64,000 bases of DNA from DASQFQ01 sp963811595. Its GTDB lineage: Bacteria > Actinomycetota > Thermoleophilia > Solirubrobacterales > Solirubrobacteraceae. The notes below the pieces were generated by a model that saw only the letters and a program-made list of their open reading frames with translations, had not been told where the DNA came from and made no database searches. Positions within the stretch are counted from its first letter, which is position 1; each line of letters starts with the position of its first letter. The DNA is taken from the NCBI GenBank assembly GCA_963811595.1, contig CAWERW010000005.1:186001-250000 (forward strand). The letters run 5' to 3'. The position numbers and the translations under genes were made by a program. Positions 44,612-53,399 of the stretch are shown piece by piece.

Positions 44612-46038
44612 CCCTGCGCCTGCCGGACCCCTGCCTCGTCGTGCTCGTCGGGGCGACCGGGGCGGGCAAGTCGACGTGGGCGCGCGAGTGGTTCCACCCC
44701 GACGCGATCGTGTCCTCGGACCGGCTGCGGGCCGTCGTCGGCGCCGGCGAGCACGACCAGCGCGCGAGCCGCGACGCGTTCGAGCTGCTCGACCTGATCG
44801 TGGAAGCGGCTGGCGCGCGGGCTGGTCACGGTGGTCGACACGACGGGGCTCGAGCCGAAGCGCCGCGCCGCGTGGCGCGCGCTGCCGCAGGACGCGGGCG
44901 TGCCGGCCTACGCGGTCGTCGTTCGACGTGCCGGAGAAGCTCGTGCGCGAGCGCAACCGCGCGCGCGGCGCGCCGGTGCCGGCGAAGGTCGTGGCCGCGC
45001 AGCTGCGCGAGGCGGCGGCGGTCGTCCGGCGCTGCCGGCGAGGGGTTCGCCGGCGTCGCGCGCGGCCGGCGCCGGTCGAGCTCGTGCCGCCCGCGTTCCT
45101 CGCCGCGCCGGCCGCGGCGGCGCGCCAGGAGGAGGAGCCGCTGCCGCTCGAGTTCGGGCTGCAGATCTCGCGCTTCGGCTGGCCGGGCGCACCGGCGACG
45201 ACCGGGCGACGCTCGCCGACGTCGCGCGCGCCGCGGAGGAGGCCGGCTTCGCGTCGCTGTGGGTGATGGACCACTTCGTGCAGATCCCGCAGGTCGGGCG
45301 CGAGTGGGAGGACATGCTCGAGAGCTACACGACGCTCGGCTACCTCGCCGGGCGTGACCTAGCGCGATCCGGCTCGGGACGCTCGTCACCGGCGTCACCT
45401 ACCGCAACCTCGCCCACCTGGCGAAGATCGTCGCGACGCTCGACGTGCTCTCCGGCGGGCGGGCGCTGTGCGGGCTCGGCGCGGCGCTGGTTCGAGCGCG
45501 AGCACCAGCTCTACGGCTGGGAGTTCCCGCCGCTGCGCGAGCGCTACGCGCTGCTCGAGGACGCGCTGGAGCTGCTGCCGCTGATGTGGGGCCCGGGCTC
45601 GCCGCGCTTCGAGGGCCGCACGACCACGGTGCCGGAGGCGATCTGCTACCCGCGGCCGCTGCAGGAGCGGATCCCGATCCTCGTCGGCGGCTCGGGCGAG
45701 CGGCGGACGCTGCGGCTGGTCGCGCGGCACGCCGACGCCTGCAACCTGTTCGGCGACGCGGCGACGGTGCGCCACAAGGTGGGGGTGCTGCACGAGCACT
45801 GCGCGGCGGAGGGCCGCGACCCCGCGGCGGTGCGGGTCACGCACCTCGGCGCCGGCGCGCGTCGTCGCCGCCGGCGAGCCGCGCGAGGGCCAGGGCGCGG
45901 CGACCGTCGAGGAGCACGTCGGCCGCTACCGCGAGCTGGCCGAGGCGGGCGTGCAGACGGCGATCGTCGGGCTCTCGGACGCCGGCGGCCCGGAGTCGGT
46001 CGACGCGCTTCGCCGACGTGGTCGCGGCGTTCCGCTAG
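44608..46038 (+). pseudogene. P-loop kinase fused to F420-dependent LLM oxidoreductase, many frameshifts
   Basis: GTG at 44608 starts VVLVGATGAGKSTWAREWF, a polynucleotide-kinase-like P-loop. Across frame changes come TVVDTTGLEPKRRAAWRAL, FDVPEKLVRERNRARG and VPAKVVAAQLREAA (kinase lid and base-binding region). A luciferase-like monooxygenase domain follows: LEFGLQISRFGWPGAPATTG, LADVARAAEEAGFASLWVMD, IRLGTLVTGVTYRNLAHL, YGWEFPPLRERYALLEDALE, ILVGGSGERRTLRLVARHAD and VQTAIVGLSDAGGPESVDA. I count about ten single-base insertions or losses and no convincing stop inside a correct segment. The fusion is real in design; whether it is broken in the organism or only in the sequence is undecided. Confidence 0.8.
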
Positions 46039-46833
46039 CCGCGCCGCCCGGCGGCGAGCAGGTGCGCGCTCGCCCCGAGCAGGCTCGGAGCGGCCTCGAC
46101 GCGCGCCACGGCGCGCAGCAGCCGCTCGCGCCGGACCGGATCGTCGAGCTGCTCGCCGAGGTCCGCGAGCGTCCAGGCAGGGCCCTCGATCGCCAGCACG
46201 GCCTCGGGCGTCAGCCCGGCCTCCGCGAGCTCGCCCGGGAGCTCGCCGGGCAGGTGGAAGTAGGCGGTGGTGAACCAGCCCGGCCGGCTGTCCGGGTTGT
46301 CGTGGCGACCGTCGCGGAGGTCCTGCTCCACGACGGCCTCGAAGCCCTCCTGCTCGAGGAGGCCCCGCGCGAGCCCGTCGAGCGTCGAGGCGAAGCGCGA
46401 GATCGCGGCCGCCGCGACGAGCCCGCCCGGGCGCACCACGCGGCGCGCCTCCGCGAGCGCCGCCACCCGCTCGGCGCGCTCCTGCAGGTGGTAGAGCGGC
46501 CCGAGCAGCAATGCGGCGTCGCAGCTCGCGTCCTCGAACGGCAGCGCGCGGGCGTCGCCGACCTCCGCGTGCGCGACGCCGGCCGCGCGCGCCCGCTCGA
46601 CGTGGAGCGGCACCGGATCGACCAGGTGCACCTCGTAGCCGCGCTCGGGCCAGCGGGACGGCGTGGATGCCGGCACCGCCGCCGACGTCGGCGAGCACGG
46701 CCGGCGCCGGCGGCAGCAGCCGGTCGAGGAGGACGTGGGTACGCAGGAACTCGAGCCGCCCGGCGGGTGCGCGCGTGAGCCGCTCCTGCTCGGCGCCGCG
46801 CTCGTAGTACTCGCTGATGGCGCGGGGAAGCAT
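46035..46833 (-). pseudogene. SAM-dependent methyltransferase, one frameshift
   Basis: The protein starts MLPRAISEYYERGAEQERL and reads VLADVGGGAGIHAVPLA (SAM motif I). One extra base near 46650 then changes frame, and the sequence continues ERGYEVHLVDPVPLHVE, DARALPFEDASCDAALLLG and RRVVRPGGLVAAAAISRF to the stop at 46035. About 265 residues when joined. It is a class I methyltransferase, probably on a small molecule. The frame break belongs to the same error-rich stretch as its convergent neighbour. Confidence 0.78.
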
Positions 46834-46892
46834 CGCGCACGTTGTACCGTGCCTCGTCTGAACTCCCGCGTTCGCACGACCGGAGGCTCCCC

Positions 46893-48080
46893 ATGGACCT
46901 GAACGACACCCCCGAGCTGGCCGAATACCGCGCCCAGGTGCGCGCCTGGCTCGACGAGCACAAGGCGGAGGCGCCCGACCGCGACGACGTCACGGCGCGC
47001 CGCGAGTGGCAGCACAAGCTCACCGAGGGCGGGCTGGCCGCCGTCACGTGGCCGGCCGAGTACGGCGGCCAGGGCCTCGGCCCGCTCCACCAGGTCGTCG
47101 TGAACCAGGAGATCGGCCGCGCGGGCGTCCCCGGGATCTTCGACGTCATCGGCGTCGGCATGCTCGGCCCGACGCTGATCGCGCACGGCAACGAGGAGCA
47201 GAAGCAGCGCCACCTCGGCACGATGCTGAACGCCGACGAGGTCTGGTGCCAGATGTTCTCCGAGCCCGCCGCGGGCTCCGACCTCGCCGGCATCCAGACG
47301 CGCGCCCGGCAGGAGGAGGACGGCTCCTGGCGCCTCTCCGGCCAGAAGGTGTGGACGACGAACGCGCAGTACGCGGCGTTCGGGCTCCTGCTCGCGCGCA
47401 CCGACGCCGAGCAGCCCAAGCACAAGGGCCTGACCATGTTCATCGTCCCGATGGACGCCGAGGGCGTGACGATCCGGCCGCTGCGCCAGATCTCCGGCGA
47501 GGCGCACTTCAACGAGGTCTTCTTCGACGACGTCGCGCTCGACCCGGGCTCCGAGGTCGGTCCGGTCAACGGCGGCTGGGGCGTCGCGATGACGACGCTG
47601 ATGTTCGAGCGCGTCGCGATCGGGCTCGGCGGCGAGGGCTTCGGCTGGCGCGCCGACCGCTTCGCCGAGGCGCTGCTCGCCGACCCGGCCGCCGCTGAGG
47701 ACAAGGAGGTCCGCCACCGCTACGGCGAGATCGCCGCGGACTTCCTCGCGCTGCGCTTCACCGGCTACCGGATGCTGACCACGCTGCAGCGCGGCGGCAT
47801 CCCCGGCCCCGAGGGCGCGCTGGCCAAGGTGACGACGATCAAGGCCGCGATCGCGGCGGGCGAGCTGCTCGTCGACGTGCTCGGCCCCGACGGGCTGTCC
47901 GACGACAACTGGGGCGAGCTCGTCTCCGACCTGCCGGGCCTCAAGTCCGCGGGCGGGACCGAGGAGATCCTGCGCAACATGGTCGGCGAGCGCGTGCTCG
48001 GGCTGCCGCCGGAGCCGCGACTGGACAAGGGCGTCCCGTTCTCCGAGCTGCGCGCCAAGGAGCGCGAGGCGGTCGGATGA
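46893..48080 (+). CDS. Acyl-CoA dehydrogenase
   Basis: A 395-residue flavoenzyme. Signatures: WPAEYGGQGL near residue 57, MFSEPAAGSDLAGIQTRA near 130, WTTNAQYAAFGLLLART near 160 and SAGGTEEILRNMVGERVLGL near the C-terminus. The ATG at 46893 has GGAGG eight bases upstream. It introduces the 2,3 double bond in an acyl-CoA. The next gene encodes a second, smaller family member, read from an overlapping start, as in the hetero-oligomeric FadE pairs of mycobacterial sterol degradation. Confidence 0.9.
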   Translation: MDLNDTPELAEYRAQVRAWLDEHKAEAPDRDDVTARREWQHKLTEGGLAAVTWPAEYGGQGLGPLHQVVVNQEIGRAGVPGIFDVIGVGMLGPTLIAHGNEEQKQRHLGTMLNADEVWCQMFSEPAAGSDLAGIQTRARQEEDGSWRLSGQKVWTTNAQYAAFGLLLARTDAEQPKHKGLTMFIVPMDAEGVTIRPLRQISGEAHFNEVFFDDVALDPGSEVGPVNGGWGVAMTTLMFERVAIGLGGEGFGWRADRFAEALLADPAAAEDKEVRHRYGEIAADFLALRFTGYRMLTTLQRGGIPGPEGALAKVTTIKAAIAAGELLVDVLGPDGLSDDNWGELVSDLPGLKSAGGTEEILRNMVGERVLGLPPEPRLDKGVPFSELRAKEREAVG

Positions 48081-49171
48081 ACTTCGCGCTGAGCGACGAG
48101 CAGGAGTTCCTCAAGGAGGCCGCGCGCGGCGCGCTCTCGCGCTTCAAGACCGTCGAGGCGGCCCGCGAGGCGCTCGACGGCGGCGAGCTGCCCGACCTGT
48201 GGCCGACCGCGGTCGAGGCCGGCTGGCCGGGCCTGCTGGTCTCCGAGGAGCACGGCGGCGCCGGCCTCGGCGTGATGGAGGGCATGCTCGTGTTCTCCGA
48301 GCTCGGGCGCGTGCTGGCGGGCGTCGGCCTGCTCGGCCACCTGCCCGCGACGTTCCTGCTCGACCGCGCGGGCCTCGCGGACGAGGCGCTGGCCGAGGGG
48401 CAGACCCGCGCGGCCTACGTGCCGGCCAAGCCGCCGGGCGACGTCGACGCCGGCTGGAGCGTCGACGCGCGCTTCGGCTCGACGCGCGGCGAGGCGCCGG
48501 AGGTCGGCGACACCGTCACGGGCGCCGTCCCGTGGGTGCCCGACGCGCCGGAGGCCGACGTGTTCGTGGTCGTCGGGCAGGACGGGCGCGCCGCGCTCGT
48601 GCAGGCGTCCGACGCGACCGTCGAGCCGGCCGCCGGCTACGACCCGACCCGCTCGCTCGGCCACGTGACGTTCGACGGGGCGGCCGCCACGCCGCTCGAG
48701 CTCGCCGCCGGCACCGCCGAGGCCGCCTGGTACGTCGCGCAGGCGCTGCTGGCCGCCGAGTCGCTCGGGGCGGTCGAGCGCGCGCTCGAGGTGTCGGTCC
48801 AGTACGCGAAGGAGCGCTTCACGTTCGGGCGCGCGATCGGCTCGTACCAGGCGGTCAAGCACGACCTCGTGGAGATCCTGCGGCGGCTCGAGAACGGCCG
48901 CTCGCTCATGTACTACACGGGCTGGGCCGGCCAGGACAAGCCCGAGGAGTTCCCGCTCGCCGCCTCCGCGTTCCGGCTCGTGGCGGGTCAGGGGCTCGAC
49001 CACGCGTCGCGCGCGCAGATCTCGGTCCACGGCGGCATCGGGGCGACGTGGGAGCACGACGCGCCGCTGTACTTCCGGCGCGCGCAGCTGTCGCGGCGGC
49101 TGCTGGGCGGCACCGCCGAGGCCGCCGACCGCGTGGCCGGCGAGCTGCTGACGACCGCGCGAGCGGCCTAG
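48077..49171 (+). CDS. Acyl-CoA dehydrogenase, second subunit-like
   Basis: A 364-residue protein starting in the stop of the previous gene (ATGA). It keeps the family fold (SDEQEFLKEAARGALSRF, WPGLLVSEEHGGAGLG, ERFTFGRAIGSYQAVKHDL) but its middle beta domain is divergent, and GGIGATWEHDAPLYFRRAQ occupies the C-terminal substrate helix with a likely catalytic Glu. It probably forms a heterotetramer with the first subunit, with one complete active site per pair. Confidence 0.88.
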   Translation: MNFALSDEQEFLKEAARGALSRFKTVEAAREALDGGELPDLWPTAVEAGWPGLLVSEEHGGAGLGVMEGMLVFSELGRVLAGVGLLGHLPATFLLDRAGLADEALAEGQTRAAYVPAKPPGDVDAGWSVDARFGSTRGEAPEVGDTVTGAVPWVPDAPEADVFVVVGQDGRAALVQASDATVEPAAGYDPTRSLGHVTFDGAAATPLELAAGTAEAAWYVAQALLAAESLGAVERALEVSVQYAKERFTFGRAIGSYQAVKHDLVEILRRLENGRSLMYYTGWAGQDKPEEFPLAASAFRLVAGQGLDHASRAQISVHGGIGATWEHDAPLYFRRAQLSRRLLGGTAEAADRVAGELLTTARAA

Positions 49172-49971
49172 TTGTTCTTCGAGACCGTCTTGACGAGCGG
49201 CAGCAGCACCGTGCGCGGCACGTAGCGCCCGCTCGTCGAGACCGCCTTGTTGAGCATGCCCGGCACGACCGTGCGCTTGCCCGCGATCATGCCCTCGACG
49301 GCCTGGCGCGCGACGTCGTCGGACTCCATCCAGGTGAAGCCCGGGAGCTTGGCGGCGGCGTCCTCCGCCCCCGCGCGCTCCTCGAACTCGGTCTTGGTGA
49401 AGCCCGGGCACAGCGAGGTCACCGACACGCCGGTGCCGGAGAGCTCGGAGTGCAGCGCCTCCGAGAAGGAGTGCACGAACGCCTTGCTGGCCGCGTAGGT
49501 GGCGAAGCCGGGCAGCGGCTGGAAGGCGGCGGTGGAGGCGACGTTGAGCACCGCGCCCGCGCCCTGCTCGACCATGCGCGGGAGGAAGGCGCCGGTCAGC
49601 TCGTGCAGGGCGTCGACGTTGACCTTGATGACGTTGGTCTCTTCCTCGAGGTCGTGGTCGAGGAAGTTGCCGAGGTTGCCGAAGCCGGCGTTGTTGCAGA
49701 GGCCGACGACCTCGCGCTCGCCCTCCTGGAGCTTCTTGGCCAGCCGGCCGCGCGCGGCGGGGCTGCCGAGGTCGCACGTCTCGACGTCGGCGACGATGTC
49801 GTGCGCCTCCCGCAGCTCGCCGGCGAGCTCCTCGAGACGCTCGCGGCGGCGGGCGGTGAGCGTGACGTTGTAGCCGCGCTCCGCCAGCTGGCGGGCGAGG
49901 TCGGCGCCGATGCCGGAGGAGGCGCCGGTGATGAGGATGGTCGAGCCGAACGAGGGAGCGGGAAGAGCCAT
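49168..49971 (-). CDS. Short-chain dehydrogenase/reductase
   Basis: A 267-residue SDR. The nucleotide motif is TGASSGIGADLARQLAERG, the NNAG region reads CNNAGFGNLGNF, the catalytic serine is in NVASTAAFQ and the Tyr-Lys pair in YAASKAF. Arg after the Rossmann strand (TARRRERL) favours NADP(H). An ATG at 49983 would add four residues. It overlaps the convergent acyl-CoA dehydrogenase by four bases (CTAG) and may act in the same lipid pathway. Confidence 0.88.
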   Translation of the reverse strand: MALPAPSFGSTILITGASSGIGADLARQLAERGYNVTLTARRRERLEELAGELREAHDIVADVETCDLGSPAARGRLAKKLQEGEREVVGLCNNAGFGNLGNFLDHDLEEETNVIKVNVDALHELTGAFLPRMVEQGAGAVLNVASTAAFQPLPGFATYAASKAFVHSFSEALHSELSGTGVSVTSLCPGFTKTEFEERAGAEDAAAKLPGFTWMESDDVARQAVEGMIAGKRTVVPGMLNKAVSTSGRYVPRTVLLPLVKTVSKNN

Positions 49972-49989
49972 GCGAGCATCCATACCCCC

Positions 49990-50970
49990 GTGGAGCTCTG
50001 GACTCACGACCGCTGGCGCTTCCCGCTCCCCGCGCGGCATCGCTTCCCGATCGACAAGTACCCGCTGCTGCGGGCCCGCGTGATCGCCGACGGCATCGCG
50101 CGCGCCGACGAGATCCACGAGACCGACCCCGTGACGTGGGCGGTGCTCGAGCGCGTGCACGAGCGCGCGCTGCTGGAGCGGATCCGCGACGGCGGGCTGA
50201 GCGTGCGCGAGCAGCGCGGCCTCGGGCTGCCGTGGTCGCCGGCGCTCGTCGAGCGCGGCCGCCGCGCGGTCGCGGGGACGCTGGCGGCGGCCCGGCACGC
50301 GGTCGGGCACGGCGTGGCGATGAACCTCGGCGGCGGCACGCACCACGCCGGCCACGCGTTCGCGCGCGGCTTCTGCCTGTTCAACGACGTCGTCGCGGCG
50401 CTCGGGGAGCTGCGCGCGGACGGCCTTGCGGAGCGCGCCCTCGTGGTCGACTGCGACGTCCACCAGGGCGACGGCACCGCCGACCTCCTGGGCGGGGATC
50501 CGCACGCGTTCACGGTCTCGCTGCACGGCGCGCGCAACTACCCGTTCCAGCGCATCCCGTCCGACCTCGACGTCGACCTGCCCAGCGGCACCGGCGACGA
50601 GGACTACCTGGAGGCGCTCGGCGGAGCGCTCGACGTCGCCCTGCGCCGCTGCGCGCCCGACATCGCGTTCTACCTCGCCGGCGCCGACCCGTGGGAGGGC
50701 GACCGCCTCGGCCGGCTCGCGCTCACCAAGGCCGGCCTGCGGGCGCGCGACGAGCTCGCGCTCGACCGCCTGCTCGGCGCCGGCGTCCCCGTCTGCGTCG
50801 TGCTCGCGGGCGGCTACGCGGAGGACGTCCGCGACACCGTCGACATCAACGCCGCGACCGCCGCGGTCGTCGCCGGGCGGATCCATGGAGGCGAGGGGAA
50901 TCGAACCCCTACCTCAGCCTTGCAAAGGCCGCGTGCTCCCGTTATCACTACGCCCCCGATGGAGGCCTGA
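49990..50970 (+). CDS. Histone deacetylase-family amidohydrolase
   Basis: A 326-residue class II-like deacetylase of the HDAC/AcuC/APAH fold. NLGGGTHHAGHAFARGF holds the tandem catalytic histidines, VVDCDVHQGDGTADLL the zinc ligands (Asp, His) and LAGGYAEDV the terminal Gly-Gly-Tyr. It likely removes acetyl or other acyl groups from proteins or small amines. The last 27 residues or so are encoded by DNA antisense to tRNA-Ala(TGC), so the functional C-terminus may be only what precedes it. The GTG start is seven bases from the divergent SDR start region. Confidence 0.86.
   Translation: MELWTHDRWRFPLPARHRFPIDKYPLLRARVIADGIARADEIHETDPVTWAVLERVHERALLERIRDGGLSVREQRGLGLPWSPALVERGRRAVAGTLAAARHAVGHGVAMNLGGGTHHAGHAFARGFCLFNDVVAALGELRADGLAERALVVDCDVHQGDGTADLLGGDPHAFTVSLHGARNYPFQRIPSDLDVDLPSGTGDEDYLEALGGALDVALRRCAPDIAFYLAGADPWEGDRLGRLALTKAGLRARDELALDRLLGAGVPVCVVLAGGYAEDVRDTVDINAATAAVVAGRIHGGEGNRTPTSALQRPRAPVITTPPMEA
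50886..50957 (-). tRNA. tRNA-Ala (anticodon TGC)
   Basis: On the minus strand a full cloverleaf can be drawn: acceptor GGGGGCG/CGCCTCC with the alanine-specific G3-U70 pair, anticodon arm CGGCC-TTTGCAA-GGCTG giving anticodon TGC, and T arm AGGGG-TTCGATT-CCCCT. The discriminator is A; no CCA is encoded. It lies wholly inside the 3' end of the HDAC-family frame and ends 16 bases before the glutamate dehydrogenase ATG on the other strand. Confidence 0.95.
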
Positions 50971-50972
50971 GG

Positions 50973-52250
50973 ATGACACGGAAGTCCAAGAAGGCCGACC
51001 GTCCCGAGGTCTCCAACCGCGAGATCGTCGACCACTGGTTCGACGTCGCCGCCGAGCGGATGGGGCTGCGCGACGACATCCGTGCGGTCATGCGCACCTC
51101 GTACCGCGAGGTGAAGGTGCAGATCCCGGTGACGCTGTCCGACGGGAAGATCCACGTCTTCAGCGGCTTCCGCGTCCAGCACAACGGCGCGCGCGGCCCG
51201 TACAAGGGCGGGATCCGCTACCACCCGGAGGTCGACCTCGACGAGGTGCGCGCGCTGGCCACGCTGATGACGTGGAAGACCGCGGTGGCGGGGATCCCGT
51301 TCGGCGGCGCGAAGGGCGGCATCGACTGCGACGTGCACGCGCTCGACGAGGCCGAGCTGCAGCAGATCACGCGCTCGTTCATCGACAAGATCGAGAAGGT
51401 GCTCGGGCCGCAGCGCGACATCCCGGCGCCCGACGTCGGCACGAACGCCCAGACGATGGCCTGGATGATGGACGAGTACGGCAAGCTGCACGGCCATACG
51501 CCGGCGATCGTGACCGGCAAGCCGATCTCGCTCGAGGGCTCCTACGGCCGCGAGGCCGCCACCGGGCGCGGCATCGTCCACATGTTCCGCGAGGCGGCTC
51601 CCGGACTCCGCCTGCAGCCCTCCGACTGCCGCGTCGTGCTCCAGGGCTTCGGCAACGTCGGCTCGTGGGCGGCGCAGATCATCGCCCAGCTCGGTTGCAC
51701 CGTGATCGGCGTCTCCGACGCCCACGGCGCGCTCCACGCCGAGGACGGCCTCGACCCCGAGGCGCTCCAGCGCCACGTGGCAGAGGGCGGCAAGGTCGCG
51801 GAGTTCGACGGCGACGGGGCCGAGCCGATCAGCCCGGACGAGCTGCTCGCGCTCGAGTGCGAGGTCTTCATCCCCGCCGCGCTCGGCGGCATGATCCACG
51901 CCGGCAACGCCGACCGGATCAACACGCGCGTGATCGTCGAGGGCGCCAACTCACCGACGACGCCGCAGGCCGACGAGATCCTCGCCGGCAAGGGCGTGCA
52001 CGTCATCCCCGACGTGATGGCCAACGCGGGCGGCGTCATCGTCTCCTACTTCGAGTGGGTGCAGAACCTCCAGCACTTCCGCTGGGACGAGCGCGAGGTC
52101 AACGAGAAGCTCGGCGCGATCATGCGCCGCGCCTACCGCGAGGTCGCCGCGCGCGCGGGCGAGGACGAGGTGCCGATGCGCGTCGCCGCCTACCAGACGG
52201 GCATCGAGCGCGTGGTCGAGGCCGCGCGGACGCGCGGCTACATCCGCTAG
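50973..52250 (+). CDS. gdhA: Glutamate dehydrogenase
   Basis: A 425-residue Glu/Leu dehydrogenase. The catalytic region reads GGIRYHPEVDLDEVRALA and FGGAKGGIDCD; the nucleotide fold has LQGFGNVGSWAAQ near residue 217, and VPDVMANAGGVIVSYFEW-type sequence closes the active site. It interconverts glutamate and 2-oxoglutarate. GGAGG lies seven bases before the ATG. The length suits the hexameric NAD-type enzymes of actinobacteria. Confidence 0.94.
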   Translation: MTRKSKKADRPEVSNREIVDHWFDVAAERMGLRDDIRAVMRTSYREVKVQIPVTLSDGKIHVFSGFRVQHNGARGPYKGGIRYHPEVDLDEVRALATLMTWKTAVAGIPFGGAKGGIDCDVHALDEAELQQITRSFIDKIEKVLGPQRDIPAPDVGTNAQTMAWMMDEYGKLHGHTPAIVTGKPISLEGSYGREAATGRGIVHMFREAAPGLRLQPSDCRVVLQGFGNVGSWAAQIIAQLGCTVIGVSDAHGALHAEDGLDPEALQRHVAEGGKVAEFDGDGAEPISPDELLALECEVFIPAALGGMIHAGNADRINTRVIVEGANSPTTPQADEILAGKGVHVIPDVMANAGGVIVSYFEWVQNLQHFRWDEREVNEKLGAIMRRAYREVAARAGEDEVPMRVAAYQTGIERVVEAARTRGYIR

Positions 52251-52264
52251 GAGAACCGAGCCCG

Positions 52265-52296
52265 CGGGCCGCGGGACCCGAAGGTCACGCGGCCCG
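52265..52296 (+). terminator. Strong hairpin after gdhA
   Basis: CGGGCCGCG pairs with CGCGGCCCG, and an inner stem GACC/GGTC closes a CGAA tetraloop, giving 13 pairs with one mismatch. It begins 15 bases after the gdhA stop. There is no T run, as is common for terminators in GC-rich genomes. The rest of the spacer to 52493 holds nothing I recognise. Confidence 0.6.
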
Positions 52297-52493
52297 GAGC
52301 CCGAAGCCGGCCGCTGCGAAGGATCGCCCCGGGGCAGGAGGGATACCAATCGCGTTGTCGTCCGGCGGGTTGCCTCGTCCGGGAGTGTCGAGGCGGCCGC
52401 CGGGTCCGTTCCCGTCCAGAGGTGGCCCGGGCAGCCTGAGCAACTGATCGGCAGGAACCGCGGAGCGCAACACCCTCGCGGCCCTGAAATCGG

Positions 52494-53399
52494 TCAGGTG
52501 TCCATATCGAGGTGGACGACGCCCTCGGCGAGGATCACCGCGTCGCCGCCGACGCGCACCGTGTCGCCGTCGACCTCGGCCACCAGCCGGCTGGGGCGCC
52601 CCATCTCGATGCCCTGCTCGATGACCAGGCGCCGGGCGCCCGTGCGCGCCGCGACGTGCGCGCACAGCGGCCCGACCGACGAGCCGGTCGCCGGGTCCTC
52701 GCCCATCTCCGCCGAGCGCATGAACGAGCGGGCGCGCGCGGTGCCCGCCTCCGGGTCGACCGCGGCCAGGTAGAGGGTGATCGCGTCGTGCTCGGTGAGC
52801 AGGCGCCCGATGCGGTCGTAGGCGGGGAGCACGCGGCGCAGCGCGGCGACGTCGCTGACGCAGGCGATCACCTGCGGGACGCCGGTCGAGACGACCTGGC
52901 ACGGCAGCGCCGGGTCGGCCTCGGAGCCGTCGAGGCCCACGAGGCCCAGCACGTCGTCGGGATCGAGCTCCGGCCCGAACTGCGGCGGCTCCTGGAGCAT
53001 CGAGACGCTCGCGCGCAGCCCGTCGAGCTCGACGTCGATCGCCTGGTCGCCCGGCTGCGTCCGCTGGACGAGGCGCACGCTGGTCTCGCCGCGCGCCCGC
53101 GCGACCGCCACCGCCGTGCCGAGCGACGGATGCCCCGCGAACGGGATCTCACCGCCCATCGTGAAGATCCGGTGGCGGTAGTCGGCGGCGCCGTCCGCGC
53201 GCTGGACGAACGAGGTCTCCGACAGCCGCGTCTCGCGCGCGAACGCGAGCATGGCGTCGTCGGAGAGGTCGTCGGCGTCGTGGACCACCGCCAGGCCGTT
53301 GCCGGCCAGCGGCCGGTCGGTGAAGACGTCGAGCAGGGTGTACGGGCGCGCGGCTATCGGTCGAGGTCGAAGTCGCGCGGCGGCTTCTGCTCGAACCAC
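52494..53399 (-). CDS. PhzF-family epimerase/isomerase-like protein
   Basis: The recognisable protein begins RPYTLLDVFTDRPLAGNGLA, the PhzF N-terminus, and continues ETSFVQ with the catalytic Glu, FAGHPSLGTAVAVA, and GEDPATGSSVGPLCAHVAA. No ATG exists near the expected start. The GTG at 53399 lies 46 bases inside the upstream gene, while the shorter option is ATA overlapping that gene's stop (ATAG). Family members are isomerases of uncertain substrate; PhzF itself acts in phenazine synthesis, but no phenazine genes are near. Confidence 0.82.
   Translation of the reverse strand: MVRAEAAARLRPRPIAARPYTLLDVFTDRPLAGNGLAVVHDADDLSDDAMLAFARETRLSETSFVQRADGAADYRHRIFTMGGEIPFAGHPSLGTAVAVARARGETSVRLVQRTQPGDQAIDVELDGLRASVSMLQEPPQFGPELDPDDVLGLVGLDGSEADPALPCQVVSTGVPQVIACVSDVAALRRVLPAYDRIGRLLTEHDAITLYLAAVDPEAGTARARSFMRSAEMGEDPATGSSVGPLCAHVAARTGARRLVIEQGIEMGRPSRLVAEVDGDTVRVGGDAVILAEGVVHLDMDT

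Noticed and set aside
44608..46038. Programmed ribosomal frameshifting in the kinase-LLM gene
   Set aside because: About ten shifts in both directions, at no slippery heptamers, cannot be programmed; neighbours share the defect.
52251..52493. Unannotated gene in the largest gap
   Set aside because: No frame shows a plausible start, codon pattern or motif; only the hairpin at 52265-52296 is supported.
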